Origin: Armatimonadota bacterium
Lineage (GTDB): Bacteria; Armatimonadota; JAAZEB01
Length of the DNA: 64,000 bases
Direction: 5' to 3'
Assembly: GCA_012512265.1 (NCBI GenBank)
Contig: JAAZEM010000054.1
Coordinates: 32,480 to 96,479, forward strand
The notes beneath the pieces were generated by a model. It had not been told where the DNA came from. It ran no database searches and saw only the letters and a program-made list of their open reading frames with translations. The stretch's first letter is position 1. Each line of letters begins with the position of its first letter. Made by a program: the position numbers and the translations under genes. This document shows, piece after piece, positions 56,681 through 64,000 of the stretch.

Positions 56681-58072
56681 ATGAAGATCTCCTTTCTGGG
56701 CGCAGCCCGCACGGTGACTGGGTCGATGCACCTCCTGGAGGTGAATGGCGCGCGCATCCTCCTGGATTGCGGCCTCTACCAGGGCCGCCGGGCGGAAGCG
56801 AATGAGCGTAACCGGCATCTCCCCCGGCCCGCCCTGGACGCGGACTGCCTCATCCTCTCGCACGCGCACATTGATCACAGCGGGAATATCCCCGGCCTCT
56901 GCCGCCAGGGCTTCAGCGGGCCGATCTACGCCACCCGCGCCACCCAGGATCTGTGCGCCGTGATGCTCGCGGACTCTGCGCATATCCAGGAGCAGGACGC
57001 GGCCTACCTCAACAAGAAGCTCCAGCGCCGCGGCGAGCCACTGGTTGAGCCGATCTACACCACGCTCAATGCCCAGCAGGCGATGAGCCAGTTCGTCGGA
57101 GTGGATTACGGCGTTCCTTTCGAACCCGTACCAGGGGTTTCGGCGCGTTTCCTCGATGCCGGGCATATTCTGGGATCGGCTGCCATCGTTCTCGATGTGG
57201 ACGAGGGTGGCAAGAACCACCGCTTCTGCTTCACCGGCGACGTGGGCCGGCCCAACACGCCGATCATTCGCGATCCGGAGCCGCTTGAAGGCGTCGAATG
57301 GTTGGTCACAGAGAGCACCTACGGCAACCGCCTCCACGATCCGATCGGTGATGCCGAGGCGCAACTCGCCGATACGGTGAACGAGACGGCCCGGCGTGGC
57401 GGGAAGGTGATCATCCCTGCGTTTTCCGTCGGCCGGACCCAGGAGCTGGTGTATGCCCTGGCTCGCTTGCGCGCCGAGAACCGCATCCCCGAGATCCCGA
57501 TCTTTGTCGACAGCCCGCTCTCGACCAACGTGACCGGGGTCTTTCGCAAGCATCCAGAGTGCTTCGATCAGGAGATGAATGCGCTCCTTGCGAAGCAGGA
57601 TGACCCGTTTGGCTTCAGCAAGCTCGCCTACACTCGCTCGGTGGCGGATTCAAAGCAGATCAACTTCCTGGCAGATCCGTGCATCATCATCTCTGCCTCG
57701 GGGATGTGCGAGACTGGGCGCATCCTCCATCACCTCTCGAACAACATTGGCGATCCAAAGAACACCGTGCTCATCGTCGGCTTCCAGGCGGCGAATACGC
57801 TGGGTCGGCGCCTGGTGGAGAAGTGGCCGCAGGTGCGGATCTTCGGTGAGGAGCACCGCGTGCGCGCGCAGGTGCGCGTGATCAACGCCCTGAGCGCCCA
57901 TGCCGACCGCGACGAGTTGCTCCGCTATATCGGCGCCACCCAGGAGACGCTGCGCAAAGTGTTCGTGGTCCACGGCGAGGAGAGCCAATCGCTCGCCCTG
58001 GCGGATACTCTCTTCAACCTTGGAATCCCAGAGGTCGCCGTACCCGCGCTGGGAGAGACGCACACTCTTTGA
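56681..58072 (+). CDS. beta-CASP metallo-beta-lactamase RNase (CPSF-like)
   Basis: A 463-residue nuclease of the metallo-beta-lactamase/beta-CASP class. Zinc motifs: HAHIDHSG, the His in DAGHILGSA, the Asp of FTGDVG. The beta-CASP cap follows with IIPAFSVGRTQELVYAL and IFVDSPLS; the final motifs are IISASGMCETGRILHHL, LSAHADRDEL and FVVHGEESQS. Family members are RNA exo- or endonucleases of the archaeal/bacterial CPSF-73 type. Length is typical. Lies 17 nt after the GNAT gene. Confidence 0.92.
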   Translation: MKISFLGAARTVTGSMHLLEVNGARILLDCGLYQGRRAEANERNRHLPRPALDADCLILSHAHIDHSGNIPGLCRQGFSGPIYATRATQDLCAVMLADSAHIQEQDAAYLNKKLQRRGEPLVEPIYTTLNAQQAMSQFVGVDYGVPFEPVPGVSARFLDAGHILGSAAIVLDVDEGGKNHRFCFTGDVGRPNTPIIRDPEPLEGVEWLVTESTYGNRLHDPIGDAEAQLADTVNETARRGGKVIIPAFSVGRTQELVYALARLRAENRIPEIPIFVDSPLSTNVTGVFRKHPECFDQEMNALLAKQDDPFGFSKLAYTRSVADSKQINFLADPCIIISASGMCETGRILHHLSNNIGDPKNTVLIVGFQAANTLGRRLVEKWPQVRIFGEEHRVRAQVRVINALSAHADRDELLRYIGATQETLRKVFVVHGEESQSLALADTLFNLGIPEVAVPALGETHTL

Positions 58073-58152
58073 AGAACACCTTTCTGGTATGAGACTTGCC
58101 TTCCCGCCCGTCGGGTGGCCCGCAGGCTTGGGGCCACTCCGAGGGGTGGGGA

Positions 58153-59445
58153 ATGGCCAGGCTCTGGGTGTGGGCGTCTCTCGCGGTGGCGCTTCTTGCC
58201 ACGACTGGGTGCGGCAACGGCGACGGCGCCGAACGCCGGTCGCAGCGCGCATGGACCTTCATGGTCTATCTCGATGGCGATAACGATCTGGAGGAGGCGG
58301 GCGTCTGGGACGTGAACGAGATGGAGCGCGTGGGCTCCACGGACGCGGTCTCCATCGTGGTGCAGTTTGACCGCGGCCCGCAGGTGAATGGCGCCGGTGA
58401 TTGGTCCACTGCGCGCCGTTTCCTGATCGCGCCGGACCGCGACCTGCAGAGCATCACCTCGCCCCTGCTCATGGATCTGGGCGAGGTGGATATGGCCAGC
58501 ACGCAGGCCCTGCGCGGTTTTGTCTCCTGGGCGACGTCCGAATTCCCCGCGGACCACTATGCCCTCGTCCTGTGGAACCACGGGGCCGGCTGGCGGTCGC
58601 GCTCGCCTGGCACAGGGGCGGCTGGCGGATCGCGCGGGATTCACTTCGATGGCACGAGCGGCACGGCGATGACGATGGATGGGCTGCGTGCCGCGCTGAG
58701 CACCCTCCCCGCGCGGATCGACCTCGTTGCTATCGATGCGAGCCTCATGGGGATGCTGGAGGTGTGCTACGAGATCCACGACCAGACCGACTACATTGTG
58801 GCCTCGGAAGAGTCGCCCCCCGGAACCGGCTATCCCTATGACGTCATCCTCTCGCGCCTGGTGGCAGACCCCGAGATGACCCCCGCCGATCTGGGGCGCG
58901 TGATTGTCGATGCGCACGTCGAGGCCTACCCGAACTATGGGGTGACGCAGTCGCTGATCGAGACCGCCCGGCTGCCGGAGCTGTGCGCGCGGGTGGATGC
59001 GCTCGCGGCCTCTATCCGCAGCGTCCTGCCATCGCAGGAGGAGGCGTACTTCCAGGCGCTCGCAACCTCTCAGGCCTACGCGTTTGCTTACTACCGTGAC
59101 CTGTTCGATTTCACGCGCAACGCGCGGGCGGCTTTTTCGGATGACGGCGTGCGCCAGGCGGCAGACGCGGTGATGCAGGGCATCCCCGGAGAGAGTGGCG
59201 GACCCGTGCTCTACGAGCGACACAACCTCCCCGCGGTGATGAATTCACACGGGCTCTCCATCTATCTCCCCCGGCTGGGCGAGTTCTACGGCAGCTACGA
59301 CTCTCTCCGCTTCAACCGCGATTTCCCCAACTGGAGCCGCCTACTGCATGACACGGCCGGCTCTTCCGCCGGCCGCGTCAAGGAGCAGCGGGCAGGCCAT
59401 CGCTCCAGGTCTGGCAGCGACACTCGCGCGGAGGGGCCACTCTAA
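58153..59445 (+). CDS. clostripain-like (C11) lipoprotein with Ser in place of the catalytic Cys
   Basis: A 430-residue exported protein. The signal MARLWVWASLAVALLATTGC ends in a possible lipobox Cys20. The C11 fold is evident: TFMVYLDGDNDLEEAG, ALVLWNHGAGW with His143, then AIDASLMGMLEVCYEI where the family has D-A-C-L-M; residue 197 is Ser (codon AGC at 58741). The protein may be an inactive binding homologue or use Ser. The C-terminal half includes NSHGLSIYLPR. ATG has a G-rich ribosome site. It overlaps the convergent neighbour by 4 bp. Confidence 0.85.
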   Translation: MARLWVWASLAVALLATTGCGNGDGAERRSQRAWTFMVYLDGDNDLEEAGVWDVNEMERVGSTDAVSIVVQFDRGPQVNGAGDWSTARRFLIAPDRDLQSITSPLLMDLGEVDMASTQALRGFVSWATSEFPADHYALVLWNHGAGWRSRSPGTGAAGGSRGIHFDGTSGTAMTMDGLRAALSTLPARIDLVAIDASLMGMLEVCYEIHDQTDYIVASEESPPGTGYPYDVILSRLVADPEMTPADLGRVIVDAHVEAYPNYGVTQSLIETARLPELCARVDALAASIRSVLPSQEEAYFQALATSQAYAFAYYRDLFDFTRNARAAFSDDGVRQAADAVMQGIPGESGGPVLYERHNLPAVMNSHGLSIYLPRLGEFYGSYDSLRFNRDFPNWSRLLHDTAGSSAGRVKEQRAGHRSRSGSDTRAEGPL

Positions 59446-60680
59446 GGCGCGTTCAGGAGCGCGGCGATACGCAGCTTCCAGAAGAGATCCTGAGAGTCGA
59501 GCAGCAGGCCCGCGAGCTCGGCCTCGGCGCGCCAGTCGTTCACGTCTGCCTTCGCTTTCAGCTCCTTCACCTTGGTCAGGAGATCCGTGACTTTCGGCTG
59601 GAACGGCTTGCCATCCTCGCCGGCATCGGCGAGGCACTTGGCGGCGTCCGCTTCGAGCTGCGCCACCTGGAGAGTGCGCACCCCTTCCGGGCGGAAGTCC
59701 ATCTCCGCCAAGCGGGCCCGATCCTCAAGCCCGTGCGCTTTGAGGTAGGCTTCTGCTTCTGCGTTCTTCTTGCCGGTGAAATCGTAGAAGGCCAGGCGGA
59801 CCCGCCCGGCGTCCGGCTTGAGCGTCAGGGTGGTGATCACGGCATAGTTGCCGATGTTGACCTGGCCGCTCTGCACCCCTTCGGGGGTAAAGATCAGCGC
59901 ACACGGCCCGTCGCCCTCACCGCGGGCCACATCGAAGATGGTGTCGTAGTAGTAGAGGTAGCCATCCGCGGCGGGATCGAGCTCCAACGTCTTCGGCTCG
60001 CGCTCATCGATGCGGGGGGTCATGCAGTGGCGGTCGCCTTTGCGCTTGTGCCACGAAGTGAAGAAGCTGGGATAGCAGATCGCCTTCAGAGAGGCGCTCT
60101 TCACCGCGCCCGGCGTCCGGGGCGTCCAGGTGAGGTCCATGAGGACGTGGTTGGCGCCGGGGAGCATCAGGGCGCGCAGTCCGACGACGGCATCGGGGTG
60201 CTCGAACACCATCTGGAAGGAGCCACGAGCGCCCTTCTCCAGCACCCGGCTGTCGCTGAGCGGGAAGGCGGTCGCCTCTTTGCCGTTGATGGAGAGGAAG
60301 AGGAAGCCGCTATGATACCAGTTGGTACTCGAAGGCACCGGCATGCCGAGGGTGCCCTCTCCTGCGGGCCGCGAGTCGCCATGCGAAGGATCCACGCACG
60401 CGGAGTAGCGGAAGGCATAGCGCGCGGCTCCCGAATTGAGGTTGAACGTTCGCTCATCCCACCGATGCCCTGCATGCCCCTGGCTGGTGGAGACGCGCGA
60501 GCGAACGCCGGAGTCGTCCACGGCAACCTCCGCCTCGGCGGCGAGGGCGGTCGCGGCGCCTGGCGCAAGGAGCACCAGGGTCAGGCAGATAGCCTGGGCC
60601 CGACCGGCAAGCCGGGGCGAGAGGAACTGCCACTTCACGGCCAACGCGGAAGAGATGAGACCGAGTCTCGAGCGACGCAT
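59442..60680 (-). CDS. secreted protein of unknown function (412 aa)
   Basis: An N-terminal signal segment (AQAICLTLVLLAPGAATALA) precedes a beta-rich domain (RWDERTFNLNSGAARYAFRY, YHSGFLFLSINGKEATAF, GLRALMLPGANHVLMDLTW) and a C-terminal helical part (VTDLLTKVKELKAKADVNDW). No catalytic motif or known family is seen; the first domain could be a galactose-mutarotase-like or jelly-roll fold. Start is ATG with GGAGGG 6 nt upstream. Transcribed alone; divergent from the efflux genes. Confidence 0.72.
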   Translation of the reverse strand: MRRSRLGLISSALAVKWQFLSPRLAGRAQAICLTLVLLAPGAATALAAEAEVAVDDSGVRSRVSTSQGHAGHRWDERTFNLNSGAARYAFRYSACVDPSHGDSRPAGEGTLGMPVPSSTNWYHSGFLFLSINGKEATAFPLSDSRVLEKGARGSFQMVFEHPDAVVGLRALMLPGANHVLMDLTWTPRTPGAVKSASLKAICYPSFFTSWHKRKGDRHCMTPRIDEREPKTLELDPAADGYLYYYDTIFDVARGEGDGPCALIFTPEGVQSGQVNIGNYAVITTLTLKPDAGRVRLAFYDFTGKKNAEAEAYLKAHGLEDRARLAEMDFRPEGVRTLQVAQLEADAAKCLADAGEDGKPFQPKVTDLLTKVKELKAKADVNDWRAEAELAGLLLDSQDLFWKLRIAALLNAP

Positions 60681-61083
60681 TTTGGACCCTCCTTCGCGGT
60701 GCACCCGCCGGGTAGGGCGAGTGACTTGCTACCGCCAGCGGCCAGAGATCCGATCGCGGCGCGCGCCGGCAACAGACTCCAGTGCGCGGGGCGCCCCATC
60801 GGAAAGTGAGGACCCGGCAGATGCGGTCTGAACCGGATTGCCTTTAGCGGAGCTTAGACACGCCTGCCCGATCTCCTGCCGCTCCGAAAGACGAGCCACT
60901 CTTCCGACGTCTCTGCTTCCTCCACGCCAGCAGCCGGGCATCCGGATTCTGGTCTGTGGAGGCTGCAGGTGGCCGACGGTTGGCGTGTCACGGCGATGGG
61001 AACGTACCAGCCGGTGGAGCTTCAGCAGTGATGCGGACGCGCCGGAGCGTTTCTCCATCAGATCGCCGTGTGGGAGCGCCGGA
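60681..61083. other. divergent gene-free stretch
   Basis: Between the secreted protein and the efflux adaptor. The frame is open upstream of the adaptor start, but the translation is Arg/Ser/Cys-rich and not protein-like. No clear promoter was recognised. Confidence 0.4.
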
Positions 61084-62814
61084 GTGAGAACTGCAACGGA
61101 GGGACAACGCGCGCGGCGGGTGAAGTGGACTGCCGTCGCTGTGGTCGCCGTGGCAATCATCGCTGCGGCGATTGTCTGGCGCTTGCGCCCAGAGGGAGTG
61201 GCCGTCGTACTCCCACAGGTGGAGCCCGTGGTCGAGTCGATCGCGGCGACGGGTCGAGTGGCCGGGGCCCGGGAAAGCCTGATAGCCCCCGAGCAGGCGG
61301 GCCGCCTGGCGGAGCTCCGGGTGGAAGAGGGAGAGCGGGTCTCTCCCGGCCAGGTGGTCGCCGTGCTGGAAGACGAGGTGCCTCGCGCCCGGCTGGAGCA
61401 GGCACGCGCGGCGGTTGCCACGGCGGAGGCGCAGCTGCTGGAGGTGCAGCGGGGCACTCCTGCTTCGGAGATCGAGCAGGCGCGCGCGGAGGTGCAGGCG
61501 CGGGTGGCGGAGGCGCAGGCGCGGCTGATGCGCGCGGAAGAGCGGTTGCGGGAGCTGCTGGCGGGGGGCACCGCGGCCCAGCGGCAGGAAGCGCAGGCCC
61601 AGGTGCGCGAAGCGGAGGCGCGTGTCGCGCAGGCGCGCCGCGATGTAGAGCAGGCGGAGGCGCTCGCCCGATCGGATGATACGGCGCGCGCGGCACTGGA
61701 GCAGGCGCAGGCCACCCTTCGCGCCGCGGAGACGGGCGTTGAGCGTGCGCGGATTGCCCTGGAGGAGGCGGAGCGCGATCAGGCGCGCTACGAGCGGCTC
61801 TATCAGCAAGGTGCCGTGCCGCGTATCCAGGTGGAAGAGAGGCGCGCGGCTGTGCGCACGGCGCGCGAGGCGTTGGAGCACGCGAACGCGGAACGGGAGC
61901 TGGCCGAGGTGGATGTCACACGGCAGCGGCGTCTCCTGGCGGTGACTCGCGAAGCCGAGCTCCAACAGGCTCGGGCAGCGCTTCAGACCGCCGAGGAGGC
62001 GCTCGAGGCCGCCCGAGCCAGGCTACGCGCGATCCGAGAGCCGGCCCGTGCCGAGACGATCGCCCAGCAGCGCGCCGAGGTGGCAGCTGCGCGCGAGGCG
62101 CTGGCGCAGACGCGCGCGGCTGGCCGGGCGCAACTGGAAACCCTCACCTCGCGCCCGCGCCCGGAGGAGCTCGCAGTGGCGGCGCGCCGCCTGCAAGAGG
62201 CGATTCGCGCGCGCGACGCCGCGCAGGCAGTGCTCGATGCCGTTCAGGTGAAGGCCCCCTTTTCCGGCGTGGTCACCGAGGTGCTCAACGAGCCCGGATC
62301 GGCGGTCGGCCCGGGGCAGCCGATCCTGCGCCTCACCCAGATCCAGAATCCAGAGGTGCGCGTGGAGATAGATGAGCGGAACCTGTCGCTTATCCGCGCG
62401 GGCCAACAGGTTGTCCTGACCGCGGATGCCTATCCGGATCGCTCGTTCTCTGGCCGTGTCGCGCGCGTCGGGGCGCGCGCGGACCCCCAGCGGGGCACCG
62501 TGGAAGTGGTGGTCCAGCCACTCTCCACTCCCGGATGGTTGCGCTCCGGGCTGACGGTGGATGCCAACATCATCGTGGCCCAGCGCCAACAGCGGCTTGT
62601 GGTGCCCACGACCGCAATCCTGCGCCGGGGCGACCGCGCGCTCGTCCTGGTGGTCGAGAATGGGATTGTCAAGGAGCGCCGGGTTGTTCTGGGCCAGGTC
62701 GGAGGCGAGAAGGCGGTCATCCTGGGCGGGCTGCGCGAGAGCGAATACGTCGTGATCCAATCGACCAGCGTTCAGGCGGGGCAGCGGGCGCGGCCTCTCA
62801 TCCGTGGGGAGTAA
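61084..62814 (+). CDS. HlyD/MacA-type periplasmic adaptor
   Basis: A 576-residue membrane fusion protein. One N-terminal helix (WTAVAVVAVAIIAAAIVWRL), a first half of the lipoyl domain (AGRLAELRVEEGERVSPGQVVAVLEDE), a very long Ala/Glu/Arg/Gln coiled-coil hairpin (about 110-390), the second lipoyl half (VQVKAPFSGVVTEVLNEPGSAV), then beta-barrel and membrane-proximal domains. The hairpin is longer than in classic MacA. Start GTG with GGAG 7 nt upstream. Operon with the permease 36 nt downstream. Confidence 0.88.
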   Translation: MRTATEGQRARRVKWTAVAVVAVAIIAAAIVWRLRPEGVAVVLPQVEPVVESIAATGRVAGARESLIAPEQAGRLAELRVEEGERVSPGQVVAVLEDEVPRARLEQARAAVATAEAQLLEVQRGTPASEIEQARAEVQARVAEAQARLMRAEERLRELLAGGTAAQRQEAQAQVREAEARVAQARRDVEQAEALARSDDTARAALEQAQATLRAAETGVERARIALEEAERDQARYERLYQQGAVPRIQVEERRAAVRTAREALEHANAERELAEVDVTRQRRLLAVTREAELQQARAALQTAEEALEAARARLRAIREPARAETIAQQRAEVAAAREALAQTRAAGRAQLETLTSRPRPEELAVAARRLQEAIRARDAAQAVLDAVQVKAPFSGVVTEVLNEPGSAVGPGQPILRLTQIQNPEVRVEIDERNLSLIRAGQQVVLTADAYPDRSFSGRVARVGARADPQRGTVEVVVQPLSTPGWLRSGLTVDANIIVAQRQQRLVVPTTAILRRGDRALVLVVENGIVKERRVVLGQVGGEKAVILGGLRESEYVVIQSTSVQAGQRARPLIRGE

Positions 62815-62850
62815 CGACCCACGGGGCCGATGCCGTCGGGGAGGGATGGC

Positions 62851-64000
62851 ATGGGGTTCGAGCTACAGCTCGCGATCCGGCATCTGCGCGCGGGGGGATG
62901 GCAGACCGTCTTGATCATGGCCGGCGTCGCCATCGCGGTCACCCTCGTCATCTTCGTGAGCGGCCTGATCTATGGCGTGCAGGAGCGCTGGCTTGGGATT
63001 CTCACCGGGTCGATCGCGCACGTGACGGTGACCGCCCCGGAGCCAGAGCCACGCACTCTTGCACAGGTGACCGGGCGTTCGGAGGACGAGGTGATCACGC
63101 GGGTGGAGCGCCGGGCACAGCAGCGCGAGGAGATCCGGCAGTGGCGCGACTTCAACCGCGCTCTCAGCAGTTTTCCGCACGTGCGCGCCACCTCGGCGGC
63201 GGTGGAGGGGCAGGGCACGCTGACTCGCGGCGAGAAGGTGACCGGCGTGCGCATCCTCGGGGCGGATCCGGACGCGCACAACCGCATCATCCGCCTCACG
63301 GAGGATCTCATCGACGGTCGCTATCTGGGCCTTGCCACTGAGGAGGTCGTCATCGGCTACCGCCTCGCCGAGGAGATGGGGCTCGCCCTGGGCGACCGCG
63401 CCCGGATCACCTCCAGCCGCGGAATCGAACAGACCTTCACCGTCGCCGGCATCTTCGATACCGGTCAGGAGGGGATCGATGCCTCCTGGGCCTTTGTCAC
63501 TCTTCGCGCGGCACAGCGGCTCTTCGCCACGGGAACCGCCGTGACGACGATCTCCCTGGCCCTGGACGATCTCTTTGCCGCGAATGAGGTCGCCGACCAG
63601 GTGATCGCTTCGCTGGGGTTGGAGGCGGATAGCTGGATGCGCGAGAGCCCGCAGGCGTTGAGTGGCCTGCGCGCGCAATCGGCGACCGCGTTTCTGATCT
63701 CGGCGTTCAGCCTCATCGCGGCGGGCTTCGCTATCGCCAGCGTGCTCATCGTCAGCGTGTTGAAGCGTTCGCGCGAGATTGGCATTTTGAAGGCGATGGG
63801 CGCGCGCGAGCGCCAGATCCTCCGTGGCTTCACCCTGGAAGGCCTGCGGCTAGCCCTCCTTGGCGCAACCGTGGGCGCGGCGCTCGGGATCGCCCTGATT
63901 CTGGCGGCGCGGCAGATCCCCCAAGTTGGCGTGCGCCCCGGCCAGGTGCCGGAGCCGCTCCTCCCTGGCGTCGTCCGGTGGCAGACCGTCCTCGGCACGA
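62851..64000 (+). CDS. MacB/FtsX-family ABC permease (3' part outside window)
   Basis: Partial, 383 residues visible. First helix GWQTVLIMAGVAIAVTLVIFVSG, a periplasmic MacB-PCD domain (GVRILGADPDAHNRII, YRLAEEMGLALGDRA, FTVAGIFDTG), then the FtsX block FLISAFSLIAAGFAIASVLIVSVLKRSREIGILKAMGARERQILRGFTLEG with two helices. With the adaptor it forms an export or lipoprotein-release system; the ATPase is presumably encoded beyond the edge. ATG after GGAGGG; an in-frame ATG seven codons earlier is possible. Confidence 0.88.
   Translation, partial: MGFELQLAIRHLRAGGWQTVLIMAGVAIAVTLVIFVSGLIYGVQERWLGILTGSIAHVTVTAPEPEPRTLAQVTGRSEDEVITRVERRAQQREEIRQWRDFNRALSSFPHVRATSAAVEGQGTLTRGEKVTGVRILGADPDAHNRIIRLTEDLIDGRYLGLATEEVVIGYRLAEEMGLALGDRARITSSRGIEQTFTVAGIFDTGQEGIDASWAFVTLRAAQRLFATGTAVTTISLALDDLFAANEVADQVIASLGLEADSWMRESPQALSGLRAQSATAFLISAFSLIAAGFAIASVLIVSVLKRSREIGILKAMGARERQILRGFTLEGLRLALLGATVGAALGIALILAARQIPQVGVRPGQVPEPLLPGVVRWQTVLGT

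Overview
The window is high-GC bacterial DNA, almost certainly chromosomal and housekeeping-rich. It carries a tRNA, a complete F1Fo ATP synthase operon, an eleven-subunit complex I operon with menG beside it, hisHF, aspartokinase, rsmI and RNase Z. The best hint of phylum is a tandem pair of DUF1559-type pseudopilins whose N-terminal stretch after the prepilin cleavage site reads [14 protein letters not shown] and which end in an H-X9-DG motif. That form is typical of Armatimonadota and also occurs in Planctomycetes-like bacteria. Membership of Armatimonadota is an inference; no rRNA lies in the window.

Layout. 1-4.1 kb: a partial RsbW-like kinase with a GAF domain, a CAP-domain protein, rsmI, two very small genes and tRNA-Arg(CCT). 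4.2-9.9 kb: a TrmH-family methyltransferase, then a five-gene minus-strand catabolic operon (TIM-barrel isomerase, 2-hydroxyacid dehydrogenase, RraA-like aldolase, HAD hydrolase, creatininase-like amidohydrolase) divergent from an OsmC peroxiredoxin. 10.1-13.7 kb: a wrecked dnaE-type polymerase gene, a response regulator and a DacB-type carboxypeptidase. 13.8-25.8 kb: menG plus nuoABCDHIJKLMN on the minus strand, with no nuoEFG. 26-37.2 kb: a transglutaminase-like protein and atpZ-I-B-E-F-H-A-G-D-C, preceded without a gap by aspartokinase and a stand-alone ACT-domain protein. 37.3-48 kb: a membrane protein, RNase Z, a Ycf46-like AAA+ ATPase, then a plus-strand MoxR operon (coiled-coil membrane protein, MoxR, rhomboid-TPR, DUF58, BatA-like). 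48-53 kb: an orphan ECF-type ATPase, a Cache domain fused to a pentameric ligand-gated channel, and the two pseudopilins. 53.8-64 kb: hisHF, GNAT, beta-CASP nuclease, a clostripain-like lipoprotein, an unknown secreted protein and an efflux pair (HlyD-like adaptor plus MacB/FtsX permease, cut by the window end).

Three features stand out. First, a 238-240 bp non-autonomous element (MITE) is present in three full copies, two of them with perfect 9-bp target duplications, plus one decayed copy and one solo end that supplies the stop codon of menG. Second, the Cache-channel fusion carries a Pro-Ala-Arg motif at the start of the predicted pore helix, as in anion-selective Cys-loop receptors. Third, several families depart from type: a clostripain homologue with Ser in place of the nucleophile Cys, an ATP synthase epsilon subunit of only 89 residues, and a BatA-like gene broken by one frameshift.

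Six promoters of near-consensus sigma-70 form (TTGAC-N17/18-TANAAT) are visible ahead of minus-strand genes, and one more lies ahead of the plus-strand MoxR operon. They help settle several start codons.
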